Assembly: GCA_020441665.1 (NCBI GenBank)
Contig: JAGRLT010000059.1
Location: forward strand, 1-44,640
Length of the DNA stretch: 44,640 bases
Source: Nitratireductor sp.
Lineage (GTDB): Bacteria; Pseudomonadota; Alphaproteobacteria; Rhizobiales; Rhizobiaceae
Direction: 5' to 3'
In this document: positions 33,014 to 42,286 of the stretch, piece after piece
Numbering within the stretch: the stretch's first letter is position 1
Layout: every line of letters starts with the position of its first letter
The notes under the pieces: generated by a model
Seen by the model: only the letters and a program-made list of their open reading frames with translations
Told to the model about the DNA's origin: nothing
The model's database searches: none
Position numbers and translations under genes: made by a program

Positions 33014-35356
33014 TTACTTGCCGTTCAGCGCGGCCCAGACGCGGGCAGGCGTCGCCGGCATGGTGAGATTGTTGTTGCCGATGGCATCGGTGATCGCATT
33101 GATCAGCGCCGGCGGCGAGCCGATCGCGCCGGCTTCGCCGCATCCCTTCATGCCGAGCGGGTTGCCCGGGCATTCGGTGACATGATGCGAAACCTGGTAA
33201 CTCGGCACATCGTCGGCCCGCGGCATGCAGTAATCCATGTAGCTTGCCGTCACGAGCTGGCCGTTGCCATCGTAGATCGCGCCTTCCAGCATGGCCTGTC
33301 CGATGCCCTGGGTGATCCCGCCATGCACCTGGCCCTCGACGATCATCGGGTTGATGATCGTGCCGAAATCGTCGGCAGCGACGAACTGCACGACCTCGGT
33401 CTTGCCGGTATCGGGATCGACCTCGACCTCGCAGACATAGGCCCCGGCCGGGAAGGTGAAGTTGGTCGGATCGTAGAACGCCCCTTCCTTGAGGCCCGGC
33501 TCCATGCCCGCCGGCAGATTGTGGCCGGTATAGGCGGCGAGACAGACCTCGTGCCAGCCGAGCTTCTTGTCGGTGCCGGCAACCTTCACCTCGCCATTCT
33601 CGATGACGATGTCGCCTGCATCGGCCTCCAGCAGGTGGGCGGCGATCTTCTTCGCCTTGGCCTCGACCTTGTCGAGCGCCTTGGTGATCGCGCTCATGCC
33701 GACCGCGCCCGAGCGCGAACCATAGGTTCCCATCCCGAACTGCACCTTGTCGGTATCGCCATGGACGATCTGGACATTGTCCGTCGGCAGCCCGAAACGC
33801 TCGGAGACGAGCTGGGCGAAGGTCGTCTCATGGCCCTGGCCGTGGGAATGCGAACCGGTCAGGATCTCGATCGTGCCGACCGGATTGACCCTGACTTCCG
33901 CCGATTCCCAGAGCCCGACGCCGGCACCCAGCGAACCGACCGCCGCCGACGGCGCGATGCCGCAGGCCTCGATATAGCAGGAAAGGCCGATGCCGCGCAG
34001 CTTGCCCTTCCTGGCGGCGGCCGCCTTGCGCTTTTCAAATCCGGCCCAGTCGGAAGCCTTGAGCGCCGCATCGAGCGTCGCACCATAATCGCCGGCATCA
34101 TAGCACATGATGACCGGGGTCTGGTGCGGGAACTCGGTGACGAAGTTCTTGCGCCGCAATTCGGCGCGGTCCATGCCCATTTCGCGCGCCGCCGTCTCCA
34201 TCATGCGTTCGACGAGATAGGTCGCCTCCGGCCGCCCGGCACCGCGATAGGCATCGACCGGTGCCGTGTTGGTATAGACCGTGCGCACATTGCAATGGAT
34301 GTTGGTGATATTGTACTGGCCCGACAGCAGCGTCGCATAGAGATAGGTCGGCACGGACGAGGAAAACAGCGACATATAGGCGCCGAGATTGGCGACGGTA
34401 TCGACCGAAAAGCCGGTGATCCTGCCATCCTTGTCGAAGCCCATGCGGGCCTTGGTGACATGGTCGCGGCCATGGGCATCGGCCAGGAAAGCCTCGGTGC
34501 GATCGGAGGTCCACTTGACCGGCACGCCGGTTTTCTTCGACGCCCAAAGACAGACGATCTCCTCGGGATAGATGTAGATCTTCGAGCCGAAGCCGCCGCC
34601 GACATCGGGGGCGATCACCCGCAATTTGTGTTCCGGCGCCACCTGATAGAAGGCCGAAAGCACCAGCCGCGCCACATGGGGGTTCTGGCTGGTCGTGTAG
34701 AGGGTAAAGTGATCCTGGGCGGAATCATAGCTCGCAAGCGCCGCCCGCGGCTCCATCGGGTTGGGCACCAGGCGGTTGTTGATGATCTCCATCTCGGTGA
34801 CATGGGCCGAACCGGCGATCGCCTTTTCGGCGGCTTCCTTGTCGCCGATTTCCCAGTCATAGATGATGTTGTTCTTGGCCTCGGGATGGAGCTGCGGCGC
34901 ACCGCTGCCCATGGCAACGACCGCCTCGGTGACATGCGGCAGAACCTTGTAGTCGACCTCGACGGCTTCCGCGCCGGTCCGCGCATTGTCGGGGCTGTCG
35001 GCAATCACCACCGCGACGCCGTCGCCCACATAGCGCACGAACTCGGTCGCCAGCGCCGACCAGGCGCCCATGTTCATCGGCGAACCGTCCTTGGAATGGA
35101 TCATCCAGCCGCAGATCAGATTGCCGATGCCGTCGCCGGTAAGTTGCTTGCCGTCGAGCACCGCGACGACGCCGGGCATTTTCTCCGCCGCCGACTTGTT
35201 GATCTTGCCGATCTTCGCATGAGCGTGCGGGGAGCGCACAAAGGCGGCATAGTGCATGCCGGCCATCTTGAAATCGTCGGTATAGTGTCCCTTGCCGGTG
35301 ATGAAGCGCTGGTCTTCCTTGCGAAGTACTCTGGCGCCGATGCCTTCCATGCCCAT
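33014..35356 (-). CDS. coxL: Large molybdopterin-binding subunit, form II CO dehydrogenase-like
   Basis: A 780-residue molybdenum-cofactor subunit. The active-site loop is AYRGAGR, as in form II; true aerobic CO dehydrogenase (form I) has AYxCSFR. Other marks are VGGGFGSK, MEPRAALA (Mo-co binding region) and the catalytic Glu in GCGEAG. The start is ATG 35356 behind GGAGGAG. Form II enzymes oxidise CO poorly or not at all in many organisms and may act on aldehydes or other carbonyl substrates, so the physiological substrate is unknown. No coxDEFG maturation genes are nearby in the window. Confidence 0.9.
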   Translation of the reverse strand: MGMEGIGARVLRKEDQRFITGKGHYTDDFKMAGMHYAAFVRSPHAHAKIGKINKSAAEKMPGVVAVLDGKQLTGDGIGNLICGWMIHSKDGSPMNMGAWSALATEFVRYVGDGVAVVIADSPDNARTGAEAVEVDYKVLPHVTEAVVAMGSGAPQLHPEAKNNIIYDWEIGDKEAAEKAIAGSAHVTEMEIINNRLVPNPMEPRAALASYDSAQDHFTLYTTSQNPHVARLVLSAFYQVAPEHKLRVIAPDVGGGFGSKIYIYPEEIVCLWASKKTGVPVKWTSDRTEAFLADAHGRDHVTKARMGFDKDGRITGFSVDTVANLGAYMSLFSSSVPTYLYATLLSGQYNITNIHCNVRTVYTNTAPVDAYRGAGRPEATYLVERMMETAAREMGMDRAELRRKNFVTEFPHQTPVIMCYDAGDYGATLDAALKASDWAGFEKRKAAAARKGKLRGIGLSCYIEACGIAPSAAVGSLGAGVGLWESAEVRVNPVGTIEILTGSHSHGQGHETTFAQLVSERFGLPTDNVQIVHGDTDKVQFGMGTYGSRSGAVGMSAITKALDKVEAKAKKIAAHLLEADAGDIVIENGEVKVAGTDKKLGWHEVCLAAYTGHNLPAGMEPGLKEGAFYDPTNFTFPAGAYVCEVEVDPDTGKTEVVQFVAADDFGTIINPMIVEGQVHGGITQGIGQAMLEGAIYDGNGQLVTASYMDYCMPRADDVPSYQVSHHVTECPGNPLGMKGCGEAGAIGSPPALINAITDAIGNNNLTMPATPARVWAALNGK

Positions 35357-35512
35357 ATTGGTTCTCCTCCTCCGTCAGAGAGCGAATAGGCAACAGCGAG
35401 TAGTAAGTAGGGTCCGGCAGTCATTAGGCTGTCGGTATTCCATTCCTGCTACGCGCTCGCCTCTCCTCTCCGACAATCTTCCTGATCGTCTATTCGCTAC
35501 TCGCTCGCAGCC
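35357..35512. repeat. Intergenic stretch with heptamer-like CTAYTCG repeats between coxS and coxL
   Basis: The 156-bp gap interrupts an otherwise tight operon. Its right end has CTATTCG-CTACTCG-CTCG (about 35493-35510), a short run of 7-nt units, and its left end has GAGCGAATAG (35382-35391), which is the reverse complement of the CTATTCGCTC type, so the two ends can pair. No protein frame is plausible. It looks like a palindromic simple-repeat insertion, or a structured leader ahead of coxL that could tune the ratio of subunits. Confidence 0.5.
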
Positions 35513-35992
<480 letters not shown>

Positions 35993-36373
35993 CAACTGCC
36001 TCCCTTCACTGCTGTTTGTGCCCGGCATCGCCTTGGAGCCCGCGGCATCCAGGCCATCCGCCGGTCCTGATTTCGCCCTTCCGCCTGCCGTCCCGTGCTG
36101 CCGTCACGGCGCCGGACAGCAACCCTATCGCATCCACAAGTCCCAAGATTCTCACTGCAGAGTAGCGGTGCGGGCAGCCGCCATCCGTCTGCGATCTCCT
36201 CCCGATGCGGTCCATGTTCCAGCGCGAACCCGAACATGTCAATAGCGCGAAACATCTGCGGCGCTCAAATAGCAGAATAGGAAGATCGTTCAATTTCAAT
36301 CGGTTAAGACCAATTCAAAGTGAATTCAGCCTCCGCCGCCGAACCCCTTCCGGCAAAATGAACTGGCGATTGG

Positions 36374-36394
36374 CGAAAGTATACTGTACTTTCG
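36374..36394. promoter_or_regulatory. Perfect 8-5-8 inverted repeat upstream of the FIST-domain gene
   Basis: CGAAAGTA at 36374-36381, spacer TACTG, and TACTTTCG at 36387-36394 form a perfect inverted repeat 88 bp upstream of the FIST-domain start. The rest of the 490-bp gap (35993-36482) has no credible gene and carries the divergent promoters for coxS and the sensor operon. Symmetry and position suggest a dimeric regulator's operator, possibly of the NarL-type response regulator encoded downstream (inference). Confidence 0.5.
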
Positions 36395-36482
36395 GTCAGC
36401 CGGTTCCGGGCGCAGGCGGACGGGCGGGCGTCAGGTTCCTCACGAACGGATCGAAATCCGGCGACGCCCGTCGGGAGGGCGG

Positions 36483-37664
36483 ATGGCTACCAAAACCATG
36501 CATTATGACTGCGCCGCCACCTGCATCTACAGCGAGGATGGCGGGCAGGAGCAATTGGCTGCACGCCTGCGCGAGGAGATCGTCCGCAACGCCTACGGCT
36601 TCGCGCTCGTCTATTTCTCGAAGTCCGCCTGCACCGCCGACACCATCGTCAGGATGATGGCGGGCGAGGCGCCGGACCTTGCCTATGCCGCCTGCTCCAC
36701 CGCCGGCGAGATCACCCCCGACGGCATGACCGAGGGCAGCATCCAGATCATCCTGTTCCCGAAATCGCAATTCGCGATCGAGGGTCTGCGCCTGTCGTCG
36801 ACCTCCCAGCGCAGCATTCAGGAGATCGCGGCGGAGGTTTCCGCCTTCCGCGCCGGCTTCGTCGAGAAACACGGCGAGGGCGGCAACCGCAACCTCTTCG
36901 CCATGAGCCTGATGGACGGCATGTCCTACAGCGAGGAGGCAACGACCGCGGCGATCCACTGGGGACTTGACGATTTGCCCCTGCTCGGCGGCTCGGCCGG
37001 CGACGATCTCAATTTTCTCGAAACGAGCCTGATCCTCAACGGCAGGGTCTTCCGCGGCAATGCGATCCTGCTGCTCGTCGCGACCCAATTGCCGGTCCAT
37101 ATCTTCAAGACCGACAACTTCGTTCCCACCGACAAGAAGCTGGTCGTCACCCGCTCCGAGCCCAGCCGGCGGATCGTGCACGAGCTCAACGCGGCGCCCG
37201 CCGCCGCCGTCTATGCCGGGATCACCGGCACCGATCCCGCCACGCTCAACCCGCAAAGCTTCGCCTCGCACCCGCTGGTGATGAAGGTCGGCGGCGAGTA
37301 TTACTGCCGCTCGATCCAGAAGGTGAACGGCGACCTGTCGCTCTCCTTCTTCTGCGCCATCGACGACGGCATCGTGCTGACCGTCGCCGAACCGACCGGC
37401 ATGGCCCGCTCGACGGAAAGCTGTCTTCACGAGGTGGGCGAGAAGCTCGGCCACATCGATTTCATTCTCGGCTTTGATTGCGTGCTGCGCCGCATCGATG
37501 CGCGCAACCGTCAGGTTACCCACAAGATCTCTGAGCTCTACAAGGAAAACCGGGTGATCGGCTTCAATACCTATGGCGAACAGTACCGCTCGCTGCATCT
37601 CAACCAGACCCTGACCGCCGTAGCCTTCGGAGCCCCCGGCCCGGCGGCCGGCGATGCCGGGTAA
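36483..37664 (+). CDS. FIST-domain sensory protein (NosP-like)
   Basis: A 393-residue soluble protein with FIST N (about 30-220; YAACSTAGEITPDG, LPLLGGSAGDDL) and FIST C (about 225-380; ITGTDPATLNPQSFASHPL, VIGFNTYGEQY) domains. The ending GFNTYGEQY and the arrangement next to a hybrid kinase match NosP, a haem-based nitric-oxide sensor that regulates NahK-type kinases; haem binding here is an inference. The start is ATG 36483 behind GGGAGGGCGG. The kinase gene begins 24 bp after its stop. Confidence 0.85.
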   Translation: MATKTMHYDCAATCIYSEDGGQEQLAARLREEIVRNAYGFALVYFSKSACTADTIVRMMAGEAPDLAYAACSTAGEITPDGMTEGSIQIILFPKSQFAIEGLRLSSTSQRSIQEIAAEVSAFRAGFVEKHGEGGNRNLFAMSLMDGMSYSEEATTAAIHWGLDDLPLLGGSAGDDLNFLETSLILNGRVFRGNAILLLVATQLPVHIFKTDNFVPTDKKLVVTRSEPSRRIVHELNAAPAAAVYAGITGTDPATLNPQSFASHPLVMKVGGEYYCRSIQKVNGDLSLSFFCAIDDGIVLTVAEPTGMARSTESCLHEVGEKLGHIDFILGFDCVLRRIDARNRQVTHKISELYKENRVIGFNTYGEQYRSLHLNQTLTAVAFGAPGPAAGDAG

Positions 37665-37688
37665 GAGGACAGGAAAGGCGCCCCGGCC

Positions 37689-39026
37689 ATGCATGCGGAA
37701 GAAGTGGAGCGGCTGAAAAAGATCAACCAGGTGCTGATGGACCGGGTCGAAAGCGCCATGGACCAGCAGGGAAACGCCTTCTCGCTGTTCCAGACGGCGA
37801 TCAATCTGGAAAGCCAGGTCCGCAGCCGAACCGATGAGCTTTCCAACGCGCTGCGCCGGGTCGAGCGGGCAAACAACGATCTGGCCGCCGCCAAGGAGGC
37901 GGCCGAGCACGCCAACCGCGCCAAGACCCGCTTTCTTGCCGCCGCCAGCCACGACGTGCTGCAGCCGCTCAACGCCGCCATGCTCTCCCTGTCGGTTCTG
38001 GCCGATATGCAGGAAACCGGCGCCGGGCAGCTTCTCGCCACCCAGATTGCGCGCTCGCTCGAAACCATGAACGAGCTGCTCAAGACCCTGCTGGACATTT
38101 CCAAGCTCGACGCCGGCGTGGTGGAACCGAAGATCGAGCCGATCGCCCTGCACGACCTGGTCGACAGGCTGCGCTCCGATTTCGCACCCATCGCGGAGGA
38201 AAAAGGCCTGGAACTGCGCATCCGCTGCGACCATCAGACCGTGCTGTCGGACCGTACCATGCTCCGCCGCATGCTGCAGAACCTGTTGTCGAACGCCTTG
38301 CGCTATACCGCTTCGGGCGGCGTCATCCTGGCCGCCCGGCCCTACCGGGAGGCCATTGCCGTCGACGTGGTCGATACCGGCCCCGGAATCCCGGCCGCGT
38401 TTCGCGAAGCGGTCTTCGAGGAATTCCATCGCGGCGCCCTGCCCACCGGCCACGAACGCGACTCGGCCTCCGGCCTCGGCCTTGGCCTGTCCATCGTGCG
38501 CCGCGTCGCCAACACGCTCGGCCATGGTCTGCAACTCGATTCGGTGGAAGGAAGGGGCACCCGCTTCCGCATCCTGCTGCCGCGCAGCAAAGCCCCCGCC
38601 CCCATCGGCCACGAGGAACGCCGCGATCTCAAGGCGCCCGCTTCGAGGCTCGCCGGCGCGCGCATTCTGTTCATCGAAAACGATCCGGCCGGCATCACCG
38701 CCGGCCTGACGCTGTTCAAGAGCTGGGGCTGCGACGCGCGCGTCGCCGGAACCAGCGCCGACGTGCTGGGCGTTCTCGCCGATACCCGCTGGCAGCCCGA
38801 CATCATCGTCGCCGACCAGCATCTCGACCATGGCGATCTGGGCACGCTGGCGGTCGAAGCGGCGCGCCAGAAGCTGGGATCGGGCGTTCCCGCGCTGATC
38901 GTCACCGCCGACTCCTCGCCCGAACTGGAGCGCGCCGCCCACGACAACAGGATGGAACTGATGAAGAAGCCGCTCAAGCCCGCCAGGCTGCGCGCGCTGA
39001 TGAACCACCTGCTCGACGCCCGGTAG
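37689..39026 (+). CDS. Hybrid histidine kinase, NahK-like
   Basis: A 445-residue cytoplasmic kinase with no TM helix. The N-terminal coiled coil (about 1-80) leads to the HisKA H-box AAASHDVLQPLNA (His88). The HATPase_c domain is next (NLLSNALRYTASGG, DTGPGIP, GLGLGLSIVRRV), followed by a C-terminal receiver domain (from about residue 318; phosphoacceptor Asp in IIVADQHL). NahK partners with NosP in several bacteria, and the adjacency supports the same pairing. The start is ATG 37689. The receiver suggests a phosphorelay, perhaps to the response regulator encoded convergently 8 bp away. Confidence 0.88.
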   Translation: MHAEEVERLKKINQVLMDRVESAMDQQGNAFSLFQTAINLESQVRSRTDELSNALRRVERANNDLAAAKEAAEHANRAKTRFLAAASHDVLQPLNAAMLSLSVLADMQETGAGQLLATQIARSLETMNELLKTLLDISKLDAGVVEPKIEPIALHDLVDRLRSDFAPIAEEKGLELRIRCDHQTVLSDRTMLRRMLQNLLSNALRYTASGGVILAARPYREAIAVDVVDTGPGIPAAFREAVFEEFHRGALPTGHERDSASGLGLGLSIVRRVANTLGHGLQLDSVEGRGTRFRILLPRSKAPAPIGHEERRDLKAPASRLAGARILFIENDPAGITAGLTLFKSWGCDARVAGTSADVLGVLADTRWQPDIIVADQHLDHGDLGTLAVEAARQKLGSGVPALIVTADSSPELERAAHDNRMELMKKPLKPARLRALMNHLLDAR

Positions 39027-39034
39027 CGCCGGCC

Positions 39035-39745
39035 TCAGCCGGACACGTCGAACCTGGCATTGAGCGCCTCGATGTCGCTGCCGCCGAGCCGCGACAGTTC
39101 CATCGCCGCCTGGGTGCGGTTGTTGACATTGAGCTTGCGCAGGATTTCGGAGACATGCGCCTTGACGGTGGTTTCGCCGACATTCAGCTCGTAGGCGATC
39201 TGCTTGTTGAGCAGGCCGTCCCGCAGCATCTTGATGACGCGGAACTGCTGCGGCGTCAGTGTCGAAAGCGTTGCGAGCATCGACTTGCGCGCTTCGTCCG
39301 CCGCCGCGTCGCCGGCCGGCTCCTGATAGTCGGCGGGCACATAGACCGCGCCATCGATCACCGACTGGATCGCCTCGGTCAGTTCGCGCTTGTTGGTCGA
39401 TTTGGGGATGAAACCGGCCGCCCCGTAGGACAGCGCCGTCTTGATGATGCGCGGGTCCTCGTGGCCCGACACGACGACGATCGGCAGGCGCGGATGGCGC
39501 GTGCGGATATCGAGAAACCCCTCGAAGCCGACCGTGTCGGGAATCTTCAGATCGAGCAGGGCGAGGTCGTAGCTGTCATCGGCATCAAGCGCCCTGACCG
39601 CCGAGGCAAGCGACTCGCTCTCCCGGGTCTCCGCGCCGGGATAGGCGGCGCTGATTGCCGAGATCAGCGCATCCCGGAACAGCGGATGATCGTCGATGAT
39701 CAAAAACCGGTAGCGATCGGCATCCGTGGTCTTGACGGTGATCAT
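39035..39745 (-). CDS. NarL-type response regulator
   Basis: A 236-residue two-domain regulator. The receiver has the acidic pair in IIDDHPLF, phosphoacceptor Asp65 in LALLDLKIP, and a Lys in FIPKSTNKREL. The LuxR-type HTH runs at about 160-225 (LTPQQFRVIKMLRDGLLNKQIAYELNVGETTVKAHVSEILRKL). The start is ATG 39745 behind GGAGGGGAC; the longer frame is not supported. It converges on the NahK-like kinase gene, with 8 bp between the stops, making it the likely output of that pathway (inference). Its targets are unknown; the palindrome at 36374 and the cox and paa promoters are candidates. Confidence 0.88.
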   Translation of the reverse strand: MITVKTTDADRYRFLIIDDHPLFRDALISAISAAYPGAETRESESLASAVRALDADDSYDLALLDLKIPDTVGFEGFLDIRTRHPRLPIVVVSGHEDPRIIKTALSYGAAGFIPKSTNKRELTEAIQSVIDGAVYVPADYQEPAGDAAADEARKSMLATLSTLTPQQFRVIKMLRDGLLNKQIAYELNVGETTVKAHVSEILRKLNVNNRTQAAMELSRLGGSDIEALNARFDVSG

Positions 39746-39922
39746 GTCCCCTCCACCGAAGGACGCAACAAACCCCGCCCGGAGGCGGCAGCGACACATC
39801 GCTCGCCATCCCGCTCCCGGGCGATCTGTGGCCGACACTATCCGAGCCGGTCCGCGATGGCCACAGCGCCGGCCTGTCCGATGTCACCGGCGAGATCGGC
39901 CTGCCTGCGATCGGCGGCCGGC

Positions 39923-40996
39923 TCAGCTCGCATCAAAATCGAGCACGAGCGTTTCCGTCGTCGGCCGGGCCTGGCAGGCGAGGATGAAGCCGGCTTCGAT
40001 TTCCCAGGGCTGCAGCGAATAGTTGACGTCCATTTCCGCCCTGCCCTCGGCAACCCGGCAGCGGCAGGTGCAGCACATGCCGCCGGCACAGGAAAACGGC
40101 AGTTCGATCCCCGCCCGGTGCGCCGCGTCGAGCACCTTTTCCTGCTTGCCGTTCATGCGGAACTTGCGCTTCGCCCCGTCGAGAATGGTTTCGACCTCCG
40201 TGTCGCCGGCCGCCTTTTCGACGATCGCCGCGCGCCGCTCCGGCGCGACCGTGCCGCCATCGGCGGGCGTGAACAATTCGAAGCGGATCCGGTCCTCAGG
40301 CACGCCCATCGCCTTCAATTCGGCGGAACAGGCCTCGGTCATCGCCTGCGGACCGCAAAGATAGATGCCGTCATGGCTGCCGGGATCGATCAGCCCCTTG
40401 CGAGCCAGCAGCCGAAGCTTCGCCGCGTCGATGCGGCCATTGCTGATATCGACGTCCTGATCCTCGCGCGACAGGACATGGATCAGGTTGAACCGGTCGA
40501 GAAACCGGTCCTTGAGCGCTTCCAGTGTCTCGCGGAACATGATCTGGGCCGCACTGCGATTGCCGTAGAGAAGCGTCACCTCGCTGCCATGGTCGGCTTC
40601 CAGCAGCGCGCGGGCGATGGAAAGCACCGGCGTGATACCGGAGCCGGCGGCGATCAGCAGCGGCCGGCGCACCTTGCCCGCCTCGGCGACGAACCGGCCT
40701 TCCGGCGCCATCACCTCGATCCGGTCGCCGACGCCGAGCGTCTGGGCAAAGGTCGAGAAGGCGCCGCCCTCCACCTGCTTGATGCCGACCCTGAGTTCCT
40801 CGTCCGCCGGGGTCGAACAGATCGAATAGGAGCGGCGGATATCCCTGCCGTCGATCTCGGCGCGCAGCGTCAGGTATTGCCCCGGGAGGAAGTGAAACGC
40901 CGAGCGCAGTTCCGCCGGCACGGCAAGCCCGATGGCCCGGGCCGCCTCGCCTTCCGGGGTGATCGAACTGACGGTGAGTGTGTGAAATCCGCTCAT
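39923..40996 (-). CDS. paaE: Phenylacetyl-CoA epoxidase reductase subunit PaaE
   Basis: A 357-residue ferredoxin-NADP+ reductase-like electron-transfer subunit. FAD binding is at RSYSICSTP, the NAD(P)H site at GSGITPVLSI and YLCGPQAM, and a plant-type [2Fe-2S] domain sits at the C-terminus (FSCAGGMCCTCRCRV and LACQA). It supplies electrons to the PaaAC oxygenase. The start is ATG 40996. Last gene of the paa operon, 10 bp after paaD. The gene order A-B-C-D-E is the usual one. Confidence 0.95.
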   Translation of the reverse strand: MSGFHTLTVSSITPEGEAARAIGLAVPAELRSAFHFLPGQYLTLRAEIDGRDIRRSYSICSTPADEELRVGIKQVEGGAFSTFAQTLGVGDRIEVMAPEGRFVAEAGKVRRPLLIAAGSGITPVLSIARALLEADHGSEVTLLYGNRSAAQIMFRETLEALKDRFLDRFNLIHVLSREDQDVDISNGRIDAAKLRLLARKGLIDPGSHDGIYLCGPQAMTEACSAELKAMGVPEDRIRFELFTPADGGTVAPERRAAIVEKAAGDTEVETILDGAKRKFRMNGKQEKVLDAAHRAGIELPFSCAGGMCCTCRCRVAEGRAEMDVNYSLQPWEIEAGFILACQARPTTETLVLDFDAS

Positions 40997-41006
40997 GGCC
41001 GGGCTC

Positions 41007-41525
41007 TCAGATGCATTTGAAATAGTCGAAGGGTTCAAGACAGCTTTGGCAGCGATACTGCGCCTTGCACGGCGTCGAGCCGAATTCCGACAGCCGCTCC
41101 GTCGCTTCGCTGCCGCAGCGCGGGCAGGAAACCAGCGTCTCGCCGAACAGCGCCCGCCTCGAATTGCCGGTTTCAACCGGCGGCGCGATGCCATAGGCGG
41201 CGAGCTTCTCGCGACCCTCGGCGGTGATCCAGTCGGTCGTCCAGGCAGGCGCGATCACCCGCTCGATCACCGGCTCGAAGCCCGCTTCGCGCAGCGCGGC
41301 CTCGACCGCCAGCTCGATCGCCACCACCGCCGGACAACCCGAATAGGTCGGCGTCAGCCGGGCAATGGCGCGGTTTTCGCCGTCGAGCTCGACGCCACGC
41401 AGAATGCCGAGATCGCCGACGGTCACCACGGGAATTTCGGGATCGGGTACGTTTGCCGCTGCCGCATAGGCCGCCCGCTGAAGGCGCAATCTATCAAGAT
41501 CGGGTATGGCTGCCGCAACGCCCAT
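41007..41525 (-). CDS. paaD: PaaD, phenylacetyl-CoA epoxidase maturation protein
   Basis: A 172-residue protein of the DUF59/PaaD family (VPDPEIPVVTVGDLGILRGV, PTYSGCPAV) with a C-terminal Cys-rich knuckle (SCPRCGSEA, YRCQSC, FKCI) that can hold a metal. It is thought to assist Fe-S or di-iron maturation of the complex. The start is taken as ATG 41525; GTG 41534 overlaps the paaC stop by GTGA and is equally possible. The gene lies between paaC and paaE as is usual. Confidence 0.92.
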   Translation of the reverse strand: MGVAAAIPDLDRLRLQRAAYAAAANVPDPEIPVVTVGDLGILRGVELDGENRAIARLTPTYSGCPAVVAIELAVEAALREAGFEPVIERVIAPAWTTDWITAEGREKLAAYGIAPPVETGNSRRALFGETLVSCPRCGSEATERLSEFGSTPCKAQYRCQSCLEPFDYFKCI

Positions 41526-41530
41526 GACCG

Positions 41531-42286
41531 TCACCACTGCATGCCCGGATAGGTCCGCTGCATGTATTGCAGTTCGGCCAGGAGAAAGCCCATCGCCTCG
41601 GTGTGGCGCCCCAGCCGCCCGCCGGTCTGATGGCCGTCGCCGATGCCCTTCTCCTCCAGCAGGGATTCGCGGAACACGGCGGCGATTTCGGCTTCCCAAT
41701 CCTGCCGCAGCGCCGCCGGGTCGACCCCCGCGCCGGCACTGGCGACTTCCCGGTCGATGGCGTCGGAGTGGAAGAGTTCGGCGCAATAGGGCTTGAGTTC
41801 CTCGAGCGCCGCCTGCAGGCGCCGGGCGCTTTGCGGCGTGCCGTCGCCGAGCCGGATCACCCATTCCGCCGAATGGCGCACGTGGTAGCGCGTTTCCTTG
41901 ATCGCCTTGGCGGCGATCGCGGCAAGCGTTTCGTCCTTGCTTGCCAGCATCCGCTCCCAGAACAGTTCCATGAAGGCGGCGAAGAGATAGAGCCGCAGCA
42001 TGGTGCGGGCGAAATCGCCGTTCTCCAGTTCGAGCAGCAGCAGATTGCGGTATTCGTCCTCGCGCCTCAGATAGGCAAGCTGGTCCTCGTCCCGCCCTCT
42101 GCCCTCGATCACGCCCGCATGGGTATAGAGCGCCCGCGCCTGGCCGATCAGATCGAGCGCGATGTTCGGCAGCGCCAGATCCTCTTCCAGCATCGGCGCA
42201 TGGCCACACCATTCCGACAGCCGGTGCCCCAGGATCAGGTGATCGTCGGCAAGCCGCAGAACATAGCAAAACAGGGCGTCACCCAT
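41531..42286 (-). CDS. paaC: Phenylacetyl-CoA epoxidase structural subunit PaaC
   Basis: A 251-residue ferritin-like subunit that forms the structural partner of the catalytic PaaA. Recognisable segments are RLADDHLILGHRLSEWCGHAP, EEDLALPNIALDLIGQAR and KETRYHVRHSAEWVIRLGDGT. Its start ATG 42286 overlaps the small membrane-protein gene upstream by 8 bp. The complex converts phenylacetyl-CoA to its ring 1,2-epoxide, the committed step of aerobic phenylacetate degradation. Confidence 0.96.
   Translation of the reverse strand: MGDALFCYVLRLADDHLILGHRLSEWCGHAPMLEEDLALPNIALDLIGQARALYTHAGVIEGRGRDEDQLAYLRREDEYRNLLLLELENGDFARTMLRLYLFAAFMELFWERMLASKDETLAAIAAKAIKETRYHVRHSAEWVIRLGDGTPQSARRLQAALEELKPYCAELFHSDAIDREVASAGAGVDPAALRQDWEAEIAAVFRESLLEEKGIGDGHQTGGRLGRHTEAMGFLLAELQYMQRTYPGMQW

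Noticed and set aside
33014-35356. True aerobic CO dehydrogenase (form I)
   Set aside because: The active-site loop is AYRGAGR rather than AYxCSFR, and the gene order is S-L-M.
33182-35389. Long 735-codon frame opposite coxL
   Set aside because: It is the antisense shadow of coxL in GC-rich DNA; coxL has all family motifs on the other strand.
36396-39008. 870-codon frame opposite the FIST and kinase genes
   Set aside because: It spans two genes with clear domains on the plus strand and consists of low-complexity residues.
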